From NCBI GenBank assembly GCA_035222895.1, contig JAVYIG010006411.1, forward strand, positions 1 to 64,000: a DNA stretch of 64,000 nucleotides, in the 5' to 3' direction. Positions 25,901-36,176 of this stretch are shown here, in pieces (within the stretch, counting starts at the first letter, position 1; each line of letters begins with the position of its first letter). This stretch comes from Strongylocentrotus droebachiensis. Taxonomy: Eukaryota > Echinodermata > Echinoidea > Camarodonta > Strongylocentrotidae. Made by a program: the position numbers and the translations under genes. A model generated the notes under the pieces. That model searched no databases, was not told where the DNA came from, and was given only the letters and a program-made list of their open reading frames with translations.

Positions 25901-26446
25901 CCTCCCCCTGGCTCAAGGGAGGGGGGTGCGTGTTGGGTCAACCCCCCCCCCCCACCCGTTGAGCAAAAAAAACGAGTGCTCCTTACCTCCCCATAGTACA
26001 TTTAGAAAGATATAACACAAATAGACGTGGCACAAACGAATAATCGTTTGCAAAATAAACATATGTCAGTAACCTAGTTCAACTGTAATGCCAATAGGAA
26101 ATTGATTAAGTCGCAATTATGAGAATAAATCATGTTAACATTACAGTATATGCACGTAGTGTATATTCGGCTAAGCCATTCACAAATTACAACTTTGTTT
26201 TGAACGTTTCCTATATTCCTATGTCGTTATGGGAATCATAATGGTATTAAAAAAAATGATAGGTTAGTGAAATATTTATATAAAAAATCCTACTTCTTCA
26301 ACTTCGTAGAATGAGAAGCCGAGAACATGGCCAAGAACGACACAAGAACCCATAGTTATTCGATGTGAAATCGCCCGCAGCTCGCCGTCTGTCAGATCAT
26401 CCGAGGAAGACGACGACAGCGACGACGATGTCGGAGCCCGAGCCAT
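15788..26446 (-). CDS. NLR-A: Death x3 / repeat / NACHT / LRR-like receptor, 8 exons, complete
   Basis: Exons in coding order: 26294-26446, 25083-25242, 21431-23308, 20921-21226, 18826-20378, 18106-18605, 17616-17712, 15788-15835 (TGA). Lengths sum to 4695 nt (1564 aa) and every phase joins in frame. Exons 1-2 give a Death domain (about 15-104, helices [13 protein letters not shown] to [20 protein letters not shown]). Residues 113-595 are five 95-97 aa repeats. Two related Death-like domains follow at about 634-725 and 738-829, both with DIESD and MLF(D/E)WRQ. NACHT is about 833-1350, LRR-like about 1351-1517, then a short tail. The family senses danger or microbes in the cytosol, oligomerises through NACHT and signals through Death-fold contacts; the ligand here is unknown. 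The start ATG at 26446 opens a Ser-rich leader and matches the paralogue at 45302. Exon 4 is a symmetric 1-1 exon. Introns hold several insertions. Confidence 0.88.
16364..17376. mobile_element. Mariner-like foldback MITE with TA target sites
   Basis: Terminal inverted repeats of about 210 bp start CAGAGTGAGTCAGAAAAAAT and end in the inverse complement, flanked by TA on both sides. The centre holds (CA)n at about 16620-16730, an (ATC)n tract at about 16838-16916 and (TG)n at about 17000-17130. The paralogous loci near 32800 and 51690 read straight through without it. It lies in the intron between NLR-A exons 7 and 8. There is no transposase. Confidence 0.8.
18826..20378 (-). other. NLR-A exon 5: NACHT ATPase module
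   Basis: This 1553 nt exon encodes residues about 833-1350. The Walker A motif is VAEAGRGKT (about 924-932), Walker B is LALDGYDEY (about 1004-1012, DGxDE form typical of NACHT), and sensor 1 is RLIVTSRPY. The winged-helix/HD2 part ends in [11 protein letters not shown], a conserved NLR signature. All catalytic positions are present, so ATP binding and hydrolysis are plausible. The acceptor is ttaacag and the donor gtaaat. Confidence 0.9.
20921..21226 (-). other. NLR-A exon 4: third Death-fold domain
   Basis: This 306 nt, phase 1-1 exon encodes a complete Death-like fold: [13 protein letters not shown]..., [18 protein letters not shown] and [15 protein letters not shown]. It aligns along its length with the domain that ends exon 3 ([10 protein letters not shown]..., [22 protein letters not shown]), so the two arose by tandem duplication. 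Both are followed by a phase-1 intron, which suits exon shuffling. Confidence 0.8.
21837..23285 (-). repeat. Five in-frame coding repeats of NLR-A (95-97 aa)
   Basis: Five tandem units within exon 3: one of 285 nt and four of 291 nt. Each unit runs from VDAVNE-SCEGT through [12 protein letters not shown] to [13 protein letters not shown]. Units 2-5 are nearly identical in DNA. Each has one cysteine early, one mid and one late, a single Y-L-D motif and acidic/Ser-rich flanks, with no hydrophobic core, so it is likely disordered. I know no named domain with this sequence. Confidence 0.9.
23825..24030 (+). pseudogene. LINE reverse transcriptase C-terminal fragment
   Basis: A frame on the + strand reads [20 protein letters not shown] then [15 protein letters not shown], the familiar end of a jockey/RTE-type LINE ORF2 (R-P-x-G-R-P-P-K-R-W). 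It is a short relic inside the NLR-A intron between exons 2 and 3. Confidence 0.6.
24240..24830 (-). pseudogene. Decayed LINE reverse transcriptase
   Basis: Minus-strand frames contain [25 protein letters not shown] and N-Y-CTKMSL, then the remnant of the F-x-D motif region, in order, but with several stops and frameshifts. It matches the fingers and palm of CR1/jockey-type reverse transcriptases. It lies in an NLR-A intron, in the same direction as the gene. Confidence 0.6.
25815..25990. repeat. Repeat starting AGTGGCGGATC (hAT-like end)
   Basis: The motif agtggcggatct followed by G/C-rich runs occurs here and, in variants, at 23355, 43748, 44397 and 62492. CAGTGGCGGATC is reminiscent of hAT-type transposon ends. 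No matching second end was found, so this is a fragment call. Confidence 0.4.
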
Positions 26447-28082
26447 CACGGATATTGTTTTTTCCTATGTCAGCTATAGTTGTGCCTTCATTTCATCAGT
26501 GTTTCATGAGTGCCAATATTCACACTACAGAATATGCATGTGGATTCGAGTACCTCATCAATTGATGATTAAATCTAACTCCTCCATGGGCCTCATTATG
26601 TCACATTGATCAAATTAGACTCAAAATAATCGGCGATAATGTTCAGCTTCCCTTACACTATTGGTGTAGAAATGTTGATATTCTGTTCACTTCTTGATGG
26701 AATTTCAGTTGTCACAATTAATAATACCAGTGGCCTGGACTTTGTTTATGGCTTTTTAAATTGATACATACACAGTGTCTCGAAGCTTTTACAGACGACA
26801 CATTACAATTAATACACTGATCATCGGATTAAGGCCTGTCCATATACGTGCGCACATTGTGAAGTCTCCATGGATCATTCGAGCAAGTCGCCATTTTAAA
26901 GGTGCGCAAATAATGTTTATTACACTACAACGGATTCGAGTACCACTGCATTATTGATGATCAAACCACATTGAAGTTCGCGTCCTACATCGGACCACAG
27001 AACACCATACATGTATATAATGTAAAGGCCTACCGATTTCTCACTTGTGAGAGAAACAGATATTTCGCAAAAAGACAGGAAACTGTCAGCGGCAATAGCA
27101 TCTGCCGACGGCTGCAAATAAAGTTCAAACAATAATCAGGAAAGAAAAATCTTCTCCTTCTTTTAACTTGATCTAAGCGGACGCACGCTGTTTATGGTTG
27201 TTAGCCTTGAATCTATATTATACTGGTACTTTTGACTATCAAATGTTCATCACAAATGTATATTTTTCGATATTAGATACCAGGATACCGGATCAAGTTT
27301 AAATTCCTCTTTGGATCCCGGATTTTAGGTAGTGACCCATGAATCATCGTCAAGGACAACAAGAGTGCGGTAACACATTTGAATGGATATTGTTTTTATA
27401 CTGGCAGGCAAAAAGGGATCATCTTTTCCCCTTTTTTCGATTGATGGACTAGACTCTAAAAATGTAATCGGCGTTGTGCGACCCACTCCCGCACCCTCCC
27501 CCCCCCCCCCTCCCCCTTCACAGCATCCTAGATTCAGTTATGATTTGACAAGAGCGATTGTCTGTGTGTAAACAATAATGATTTGTCATCGCTATTTTTG
27601 CAAAGCATCTGCTGGCACAAACTACCTATACATGTCAAAAACTGTCAGACGGTCAACCAGTTGAAAAATTGTCTAAAGACACATTTATTAAAATTTGCTT
27701 TTGATGAATAACCCTACCCTCTCAAATTTGTGCCATCATAGTCCATAGCCTAGAGAGACAAAACATTGTTGCCTTATTAATCCTGTAATATCATAGGAGT
27801 CGCAACTGGCCTACCGGCGTCCCAACTGCACTGGATCAAATAAGATGAACTGGTTTTCAAATTTCTACCATGATCCGTGATTTTTGTAAAAGAGGGGGTA
27901 CAGTCTGGACTCTGGACTCTTAAAAATACTGAAAAGCAAAAATAACAATAGCAAAACTAAACCAAAAAAAAAAAAAAAAATGGTCACCAGGATTTGATTT
28001 GAGGCACTATAGTATATAGAGAAAGTGAAGATCGGGGACGGGGGAAATATGAAACATAGATAACTGTATTCACATTTCGGAA
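26447..28082. other. Region between duplication copies A and B
   Basis: The first ~850 bases are the 5' flank of NLR-A and match 45303-45970 (copy B flank), so they probably include the NLR promoter and 5' UTR. At 27606-27712 a + strand frame reads WHKLPIHVKNCQTVNQLKNC, a LINE C-terminal relic. A C tract lies near 27497-27512 and an A tract near 27963-27980. No intact gene is seen. Confidence 0.55.
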
Positions 28083-28866
28083 AACCGTGTTCACACTAGG
28101 GGAAATTGTGGTCGCAGTTCGAACTCATGCACACTTTGGAAATTGTGTTGACTGACGTACAAGAAAACTTGTCCTCTCCGTAGAAAATTAACCTCGGACA
28201 ACCATGGGCTCCACGAGACATCCATCCCAAGGACAACCCCCCCCCCCCTAGAAAGATAATATCCCCTGTGAAACTATCCCAAAGCAATTGCCTACTTGTT
28301 AAAGCTATCCCCTCGGATCCTGAACCCTGGAGGTAGTTATGTGGGTATCTGTCCTAAAGACAATTGTCCTACAGACTGGCATTTAATATGTTCAGCACTA
28401 AGTTTCATATAATCATAATATTATTTTTTTACTAATCGAGATAACATTCGTCATGCAGCTCTCTTTGATGTAATTCTTTCACTCATTTCATCTTTAGATC
28501 CCCAAAATCAACTTCGAGAACGCTTCAGGAAGCAGTGGCTCATCCACCGAGGTGGTTGAAGCCGGTCTCCATAGCAACGAGATGCCCCTCGAACTCGATG
28601 TCGCGAACCTGCCGACATCGCAGTCGGGCACGTGCGTTCAGCTTGATCGCCGTGGTCGTATCCGCTTCATCATGTCCCAGATCGCCTCCTGTCTCCGGCA
28701 AGTCGTCGAACATTCAGAAGACGGCATCGTCGATGAAGAGATCAAGGGAGAATGGATTCGGATCGCGTTCGTGGTCGATCGCTTCTTCATGTGGTTGTTC
28801 GGTCTCAGCACCGCCGTGGCTACGTGCGGTGTTTTGCTTCAGGTTAAGGAATGGTGTTCATCCATC

Positions 28867-28915
<49 letters not shown>

Positions 28916-28956
28916 ATCTATCTCTTCATTTTAAGAACAGAGATTGCAAAATGTAA
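28083..28956 (+). pseudogene. Duplicate of nAChR intron 7 end and exon 8, stop codon lost
   Basis: 28498-28956 repeats receptor exon 8 with an intact ctttag acceptor and the same frame from [16 protein letters not shown] through the amphipathic MA helix and M4. Only a few substitutions are seen (TGVVED to TEVVEA, LQQ to LRQ, DAI to DGI, WMR to WIR). The TAA after QVKE has become TGG, so the frame reads on through a (CT)n tract as Ser/Leu repeats to a stop at 28956. Intron 7 homology extends upstream to about 28083. Either a dead exon or an alternative terminal exon. There are no other receptor exons nearby. Confidence 0.85.
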
Positions 28957-31600
28957 TAGTTTCGTAAGGATTTCAAGAAAATTCCAATGTCAATTCATTT
29001 TTGTTTAATAATAGGCCAAAGAGAATCAAGGTTTACTCTCATCGTGTTACTGCCTTCTTCTAATCTGCTTAACGGTTAATTCATCTGTGCTTATTAAGTT
29101 TCCATCATTGTATATGATAATCATTCTTTATGATTACAAAATGCTACATCATGTTCAAATTCATTTTCAACTTCAATATAAATTGATCAAACTATACAAA
29201 AAACGTTTCAAAACAATACACCTTTATTTCTTAGTTTTACGGTGGATATACTCTACATAATATAACCGATTAAATACAATGGTAAATTTCATGGTAGTAT
29301 GATGTTTTATAAGGACAAAGATTTTGAGAAAATGGTTTTATATTGTTGCAAAAAAAGGTCTTATAAATATGATGATATGTATCCTTTTTCTAATGATTCG
29401 TATCAGTTCACTGGTGTAGTATTATTCTTACTGAAAAATAGTACTAAATGTTGATCACAATTCTCGGCACTTTTGACAAGTTTTGCCATAAGTTCTTGGG
29501 CAAGTCGTGAGGAAAAAATCAACTAGATATTTAGATAGCTATTTATTTTTTCCGTTAACCATGTGGAAATATGCTTCCCACCAGCATTGCAATAATAGAA
29601 GAAACAGAGTACAATAATATGAAACATGCAGAATGTTATACATCTTTATGAACTTTTTTTTTTAATGAAATGCGCTACGTAAAGTATACTTTTATGTTTG
29701 ATATCATTGTATTAATTATTATAATCATTCAACATAAGTTTTATCGACTGAAGTACATGTATATTCAAACATTTTTTAAATGTATTTTACGAAATGTGCA
29801 TTCATTCTTATTTTTAGTATTTATTGATATCAAGCCACAGAGTATTTGGATATCTGATTGTATCACATTTTTGTTCCTAGAAATCTAATGTAAATATGGT
29901 AAACAAAGGGCAGTGCAACTTATCACGCTTATCTTAAATGTATTGAAATCCATGAATGTATTTCATAAAAGAGTTGTCTCCTAACATTCGTCGAACAATT
30001 AAATGTTCACTCTTAAAACTGAAATGTTAAATCACCATTTAAAACACTATAAAGGTTGGATCCAGCATGTTCAAAGTGTTAATCTACCATTTTGAAAGAG
30101 TTGTCACTCCTCGGCCCTTTTAAATGGTGATTTAACATTTCAGTTTTAAGAGTGTTGTGATAACATCGGTCTCCTACAAGGGTGTGATTTATCATGAACC
30201 ATGGTATTCTATGGTAAAGTGCTCATCTTCATTAAATTCTACGCCGAAACCAGAGATAATAACTTTCATGAATTTGACGATGTATTTAAGTTTAATTAAA
30301 TTATGAGTGAAAGCATAGTAGACCTGTCATATTGCAATGTTACAATAAGTCAGAGATTATATTAATCATAGCAGTTATAATAATAACAATGATAATATCG
30401 ACGAATTAGGGAACCGAAAACAAAAATAAGTACCATAGCGCCTACAAAAATATAAGAATGTCAAAAAGAGACATAAAATTCATAAAACAGGTGAATAAGT
30501 TATATTTCTGACGGAATCAGTATGTTTAAAGGGGTCTTTTGAAAGTGGCAAGATAACTTACTTCTTTGATTGAAATTGGGACAATTTTCGACGACCGTTG
30601 TCTGTTACACATCATTTTATACATCGATGACCACACCAACAACACACTTGAAGAGAATTTACTCAACGAATATGACCAAGGATCCGTCGGTCTTGAGTCG
30701 GTTTGACTCGGGTATTGATTATTCATTCTTTACAAACCCTAAAATCTGTATTCGCTTGCACTGTTGTATTATTAGACACTTTGTCAAAGGTCTCATTTCC
30801 ATTTGATAATTAAAGGTTTCGTGTCTTTTTCCTTATTTCGATATTCACAATGATATAGAGACGAAGTCGATCCTATGTATGTCATTACTTTGTACATGAA
30901 TAAATGATATTGAAATCGTACATAATGCACTGTCCTTACATTCATTTCACCATTAACCCTTTTGGGGCAAGCATTCCTCATTTTGTGGTTTGGCTCTAGC
31001 GGTGACTTGTGATTCACTGCTCTAAAAATATACCAAATGCATGAATAGAGAGGGAGAACGTTCCTGCACAAATCGTGACTATTCTTGTTGCAAAATAACA
31101 TTGCGTTTGAGGCCGGGATTTTTTATAACGAAAAAAAGCTTTAATTCCTCATTTTTGCAACAAGTAAAGAGGTTCAAGTTCTTTTTTTTTCATCACTCTT
31201 TTTTTCCGTCTTTTCGACAAAAGATTTTATTCATGTATGTTGTTTTCAGAGACTTTCCCTTTTATTAAAACAGTGTATGATTAAAAAAAAAACATGTTAT
31301 TGTTTGTAATTTAAACAACAAAGTGTTATTAATTTAGCCTCTTAAAAATCCTGTTTTAAAAGGGTGGTTAGGGCACTCCATAGAGGCTGAAACGAACATT
31401 CACTCCCATTATGAACAAATAAAAGCACTTTAAAAAAAGGTAATTCAACCCTTGTTGTATTTTTAAAGTTCATTTGAATTAAATCAGCCACAAACAAATC
31501 AGATAAACAGAATGGCGAAAGTTTGAAATAAATCGGACCGATAACAGATAGTTATTAATGTTTGAAATATGAGATCACTACAGCTATGCAAATCTCAAAT
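28957..31600. other. Copy B flank, paralogous to the receptor 3' region
   Basis: Non-coding DNA colinear with 12260-14690 and 48040-50560. It differs mainly by the hairpin MITE at 30011-30154 and small indels. No gene is recognised. Confidence 0.6.
30011..30154. mobile_element. Hairpin MITE in copy B
   Basis: Arms of about 34 bp (CACTCTTAAAACTGAAATGT ... and its inverse complement) flank a short loop. The third copy at about 49035 reads through without it (gtacaatgttgtgatgacatc), which serves as the empty site. Confidence 0.8.
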
Positions 31601-31679
31601 GGGCAATTTTGTCAGTGCTAAAATAATAATAATCATAATACTACTAATAATAAACACGATAGTAATAATAATTATATCT

Positions 31680-31935
31680 TATTTATAAAGCGCCTTGTTA
31701 TAAAATAAAAGGCATATAAAACAGTAAAATGCCTACAAACAAACATAGAAAAGGGAACTTTTAATCATACATAGCTTGCATTAATTACAAAGAGGAATAT
31801 TAAGAGAAAGTAGAAAAGATGTGTTGCTAGAGAGTTCTTGAAAGCTGCGAGGGTATGGCAATTCTTTAGTACAGGGGGTAAGGAGTTCCAGGTGTTAGGG
31901 CCAATCACAGAAAAGGCCTTTAATGTTTCCAAAAT
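31680..31935 (-). pseudogene. LINE 3' end remnant, copy B
   Basis: The minus-strand frame reads KAFSVIGPNTWNSLPPVLKN followed by TLAAFKNSLATHLF, a LINE ORF2 C-terminus. Corresponding decayed copies lie at 14695-14955 and 50560-50830. Confidence 0.7.
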
Positions 31936-32242
31936 AAATAGAAAGTAATAAATCATAAATATCAATAACACTTATCGGTAATACTTATTCCATTTCACCA
32001 ATTGTGTGCGTTCGCTGAAATGGATCGTCATTAAAAAAAATTATAAAACATCTGTCATGTGTATAACACTCCTTATTAATTAACACGTGTCAATATTAAT
32101 CTATAAATTATTAATTCTTGTCAATGATAAATTGATGCATCTTCTGCGTCAGATATTGCATTGTTTCCATTAACTAATTGTTATGAAACACGACGGGAAT
32201 AAAGTAGTTTCCAGTTCTTCTGAAATTCTTCGTAGGCTGCAC

Positions 32243-32290
32243 TCAAACAGTCATGTGAGAAATGCCATAGGTCTTGCTTTTTCGGTATGC
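32243..32290 (-). pseudogene. Orphan last exon of NLR copy B
   Basis: This 48 nt exon after a ttaaacag acceptor reads AYRKSKTYGISHMTV and TGA. It is homologous to the last exons at 15788-15835 and 51140-51187. Its frame is intact, but the rest of the NLR body is missing, since homology stops at about 33033 inside exon 7. Confidence 0.75.
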
Positions 32291-34985
32291 CTGTTTAAGG
32301 ATTAAAAAGTAAAAACAAATAATCATTCAGACAAGTCGTTTAGATTCAATATCACGGATAAATGGAAGGTCGTCTACAATATGATAAAAGTATGTTAAAA
32401 CTTAAAACTTTGGTGTTAATATTTCGGGTTTCAATATGACTGGCATGTCTAAAACATACGGAACATAATGTAATGACAATATTAAGGTTGATCTATATTC
32501 AGCCTATATGATCAAATCTCATGAACATCTATCAACGATCTCAGTTCTTTCCATTTTTTTTTCTACAAAATAAATTCATAAAATCTAGAAACAAAACAAC
32601 TACAACCCCAACAAACAAACAAAAAACAAGTAGGGTGATTTGATCATTAAATCGGTATTATTCTTGAAAAATATTCGTTAAATTCGGTAGTTTTGATCTT
32701 GTTTACTGACTTAAGGCTTCCAGTAAAATTCTCTCTCTCTCTCTCTCTCTTTCTCCTAACTCCTTACTTCTTACGCACACTCTCGCCCTCTTTTTATTCC
32801 CCTATCTCCCTTATAAGATTAATCAATTGGTGTATGAAAAGAAGAAAAAACAAAATGGACCTTTGGGCCTTGGTTGAATTTTTTAATTGAATGTCCATGT
32901 TCTATAATGTTACATTATTTCTGTTTACCATGAGCGCCAAGCAGAAGAACCAATCAATCATCATCATAATGATATTATCACTATCATCATCACCAGCAGA
33001 ATTTTTGTTTAATATATGAATTATACATACATGGCAATTCATTTGGTAATACTTTTGAGATCGCCAGAACTCAGGGTGTTGCATTTAGGTCAAGGTCAAG
33101 GTCAAGGTCGTAATTGACTAAAAAAATAGCAAGTTTTGAATGGTTACAAAAAGTTTTCCCATTTATTTGTCATTTGTTCTCCCCTGTGTTCTCAAATTTC
33201 TTTAGGAATGGTCCCCTTTCATATTCCCCCACCTTAATCCCTTTCAGTTAGTTTATTTAACATTTTGATTTGACCTCTGATGACCCTGAGAGGTCAAATA
33301 AAAAATGGCCGCCAGTCCGCATGGTCTAATGTACAAACACGCTTAACTTTTGAACCAAATAGTCCAGAAAAACGTTTAATGTGTCATTTCCAACTAACTT
33401 GGGGATGCCAATTCATTTGGTAATACTTTTGAGATCGCAAGAACTCAGAGCTTAGCATTTAGGTCAAGGTCAAAATTGACTAAAACAAAGCAAGTTTTGA
33501 ATGGTTACAAAATGTTTTCCCATTTATTTGTCATTTGTTCTCCCCTGTGTTCTCAAATTTCTTTAGGAATGGTTCCCCTGCATAGTCCCCCACCTTAATC
33601 TATTTTAGTTAGTTTATTTAACATTTTGATTTGACCTCTGATGACCCTGAGAGGTCAAATAGAAAATGGCCGCCAGTCCGCCGCATGGTCTAATAATTGT
33701 ACAAACATGCATAACTCTTGAACCAAATGGTCCAGAAAAACGTTTTAGGTGTCATTTCAAACTAACTTGGGGATGCCAATTCATTTGGGAATACTTTTGA
33801 GTACGCCAGAACTCAGGGCTTTGCATTAAGTCAAGGTCAAGGTCAAAATTGAAAAAAATAGCAAGTTTTGAATGGTTACATACAGTTTTTCCATTTATTT
33901 GTCCCCCTATATAATGTTCTCAAATTTCTGTAGGAGTGGTTCCCCTGCATAGTCTCCATCGAAATCCCTATCAGTTAGTTTATTTCACTAATTATAGCAC
34001 CAAAGCATGTCTTGTAACTGACCATATCGTGGGCAGCTAGGCAGTATACGGCAAAAACCTCAATTCAAGTCAGGAAAACTGCTCCTTTTCATTACTGCTC
34101 AATAATACTGGTAAGATGTTTTTTAAGTTACTTTGTGTTTTATTTGGTGCTAAGTAATTTAAAGGATCACTACAGAGTTTGAGGAACAGGCCATAAAGCA
34201 AAATAACGGTTCTGCTAACACTAGACAACATCACCATGACCAGCAACCTGGAGTGCAGGCAGCATTCTTGAGGGATGGGAACTTCTGACAGTACTGAAAG
34301 AGATGGGGAATCCATTTCTAGAACAAAGTCAAGACCTACTAGTCATTGGCAATGTACGACACCTGTCACACAAACACTTCATACGAACAAGTTGCCATTT
34401 TCAGTCGGCAGCCGGCGAAGGTTACAACAAACAAATATCTTTCACTCTTTCACGCTGTAACAAGTTTCTCTGCCCTTAAATACCCCCATATGGGCATTTA
34501 AACAGCTTGAATTACTTTCTAGACAGATAAGACATATATGTGGAACACATATATATTCTGGTGGTGAAGTTTGTGTTGGAATTCTGTTGTGTTTTTGAGT
34601 GTTTTTGAGCGCTCTGCGATGACATTGAACTATCGGGTGACATACACAAATGTGCTTAGTCCCACATACGGATATACAGTTCGGAGTATATATATATCTC
34701 ACGCGATTGAACTACGTTATTGGATCAGTTCCTCTTCGATTGTCAGCATCATTATCATCATGCTGTAATGTATATTGCTCTTAGACGTAATTCTGGAATG
34801 CCTCAATAACACTTGGAAATGAAAATGTGGAACTTTGAGACGGACTAGTGAGTAGGTATTTTGTAATTATGATCTGATAACATTTCAAAGCTCAACGACG
34901 AGAAGTTTATAAATACTGAATTATATATTGGTTATTACCATCACGCATCATCAACATTAAAACTGTTTGATAAAACAAGATTTAT

Positions 34986-35852
34986 TTGAATTCCGTGGTT
35001 CTTATCACGCCATTTTCTACGTGGTCGACCTGTTTTTTACATTTTATCATGAACTCACAATCTACCATTACACCGAACAATGTCGACAACATTGCCGAAA
35101 ATGCAATCAATTCCTTTATCAAAGGAGAGCTTTTCTTGAAAACAATTCGCCAAGCAGTGCGTGAAGGCGTACAAAAGGAAATAGGCCTAATCATGGGTCG
35201 TCTCGACGTCCATGAAGCAAGGATTATGGTTTTGGAGAACAAGGTCGATTCTCTGTCGAAAAATATCGATCACTTTCACAAAGACCTAGAAACAAAACAA
35301 AACAAAGTGGAAACTCTTACAAGGGAACTCAATGCACAAGAACAGTACTCTAGACGTAATTGCCTCCGTTTCTATGGTGTGCCGGAATCTACGAACGAAA
35401 ACACGGATGACTTCATCCGAGAGATTGTGAACGACAAACTAAAGATCCCAATAAACAATGGAGACATTGAGCGTTCGCATCGCATCTCTTTCAAGAAAAA
35501 GGAGGGGGCCAATGCTCAAGAAGGGGTGAAAACCAGATCGTCAACGCGCACTGCCACTCCCAATCCCAAGGACTCCAAGGATCCCAGCCCACGCCCTATA
35601 ATTGTGAAGTTCGTGAGCTATCGCATGCGGAGGTCAATAATTCTAAACCGTCGCGAACTCAAAGGAAAAAAACTTGGTATTGACGAAGATCTGACAAAGG
35701 CAAATGCTGCCCTCTTACGAAAAACAAAAGACTGTGCGAAGGTTCTGTCTGCCTGGACGTCAGACGGTAGGGTTATTGCCCTACTCCCTGCGTCTGGGGG
35801 AAAGACTACGAAAAAACTCATCACATGTGAAGAGGACTTGGACTTAATTTGA
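34986..35852 (+). CDS. LINE ORF1 protein (L1/CR1-like RNA-binding)
   Basis: An open frame of 288 codons; the likelier start is the second ATG at 35049 (267 aa). A coiled-coil stretch (VLENKVDSLSKNIDHFHKDL) is followed by QEQYSRRNCLRFYGVPES and IERSHRI, the RRM-like signature of LINE ORF1 proteins of the transposase_22/CR1 type, then a basic C-terminal half (MRRSIILNRRELKGKKLG). It would coat the LINE RNA. The frame is intact, unlike its ORF2 partner. Confidence 0.8.
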   Translation: MNSVVLITPFSTWSTCFLHFIMNSQSTITPNNVDNIAENAINSFIKGELFLKTIRQAVREGVQKEIGLIMGRLDVHEARIMVLENKVDSLSKNIDHFHKDLETKQNKVETLTRELNAQEQYSRRNCLRFYGVPESTNENTDDFIREIVNDKLKIPINNGDIERSHRISFKKKEGANAQEGVKTRSSTRTATPNPKDSKDPSPRPIIVKFVSYRMRRSIILNRRELKGKKLGIDEDLTKANAALLRKTKDCAKVLSAWTSDGRVIALLPASGGKTTKKLITCEEDLDLI

Positions 35853-36176
35853 CATATTTTTTAATACAAAACATTAACTCCATACCTTCATGCTCCAGTT
35901 TTTTTAGGTAATGGATATTCTGATATTCGAATTAATATAATATACACGAGTAATGATAATATTGATGCATTCCAGGACTACTCTGCTCTTATTTATAGTT
36001 TCAGTTTATTGGAATCTTATCTCTCTTTTTTAATATTGTAAATTGTTTTTGTAAATTTCTAATGCCAATATGTATACTGTAATATGTTTTATGATGATTT
36101 CTTTCTTACGTTGCTCTACTATTTCCACTATTCTATGTGTAAAAAGTGTGTTTACTCGACACCATGACGGAATCTC

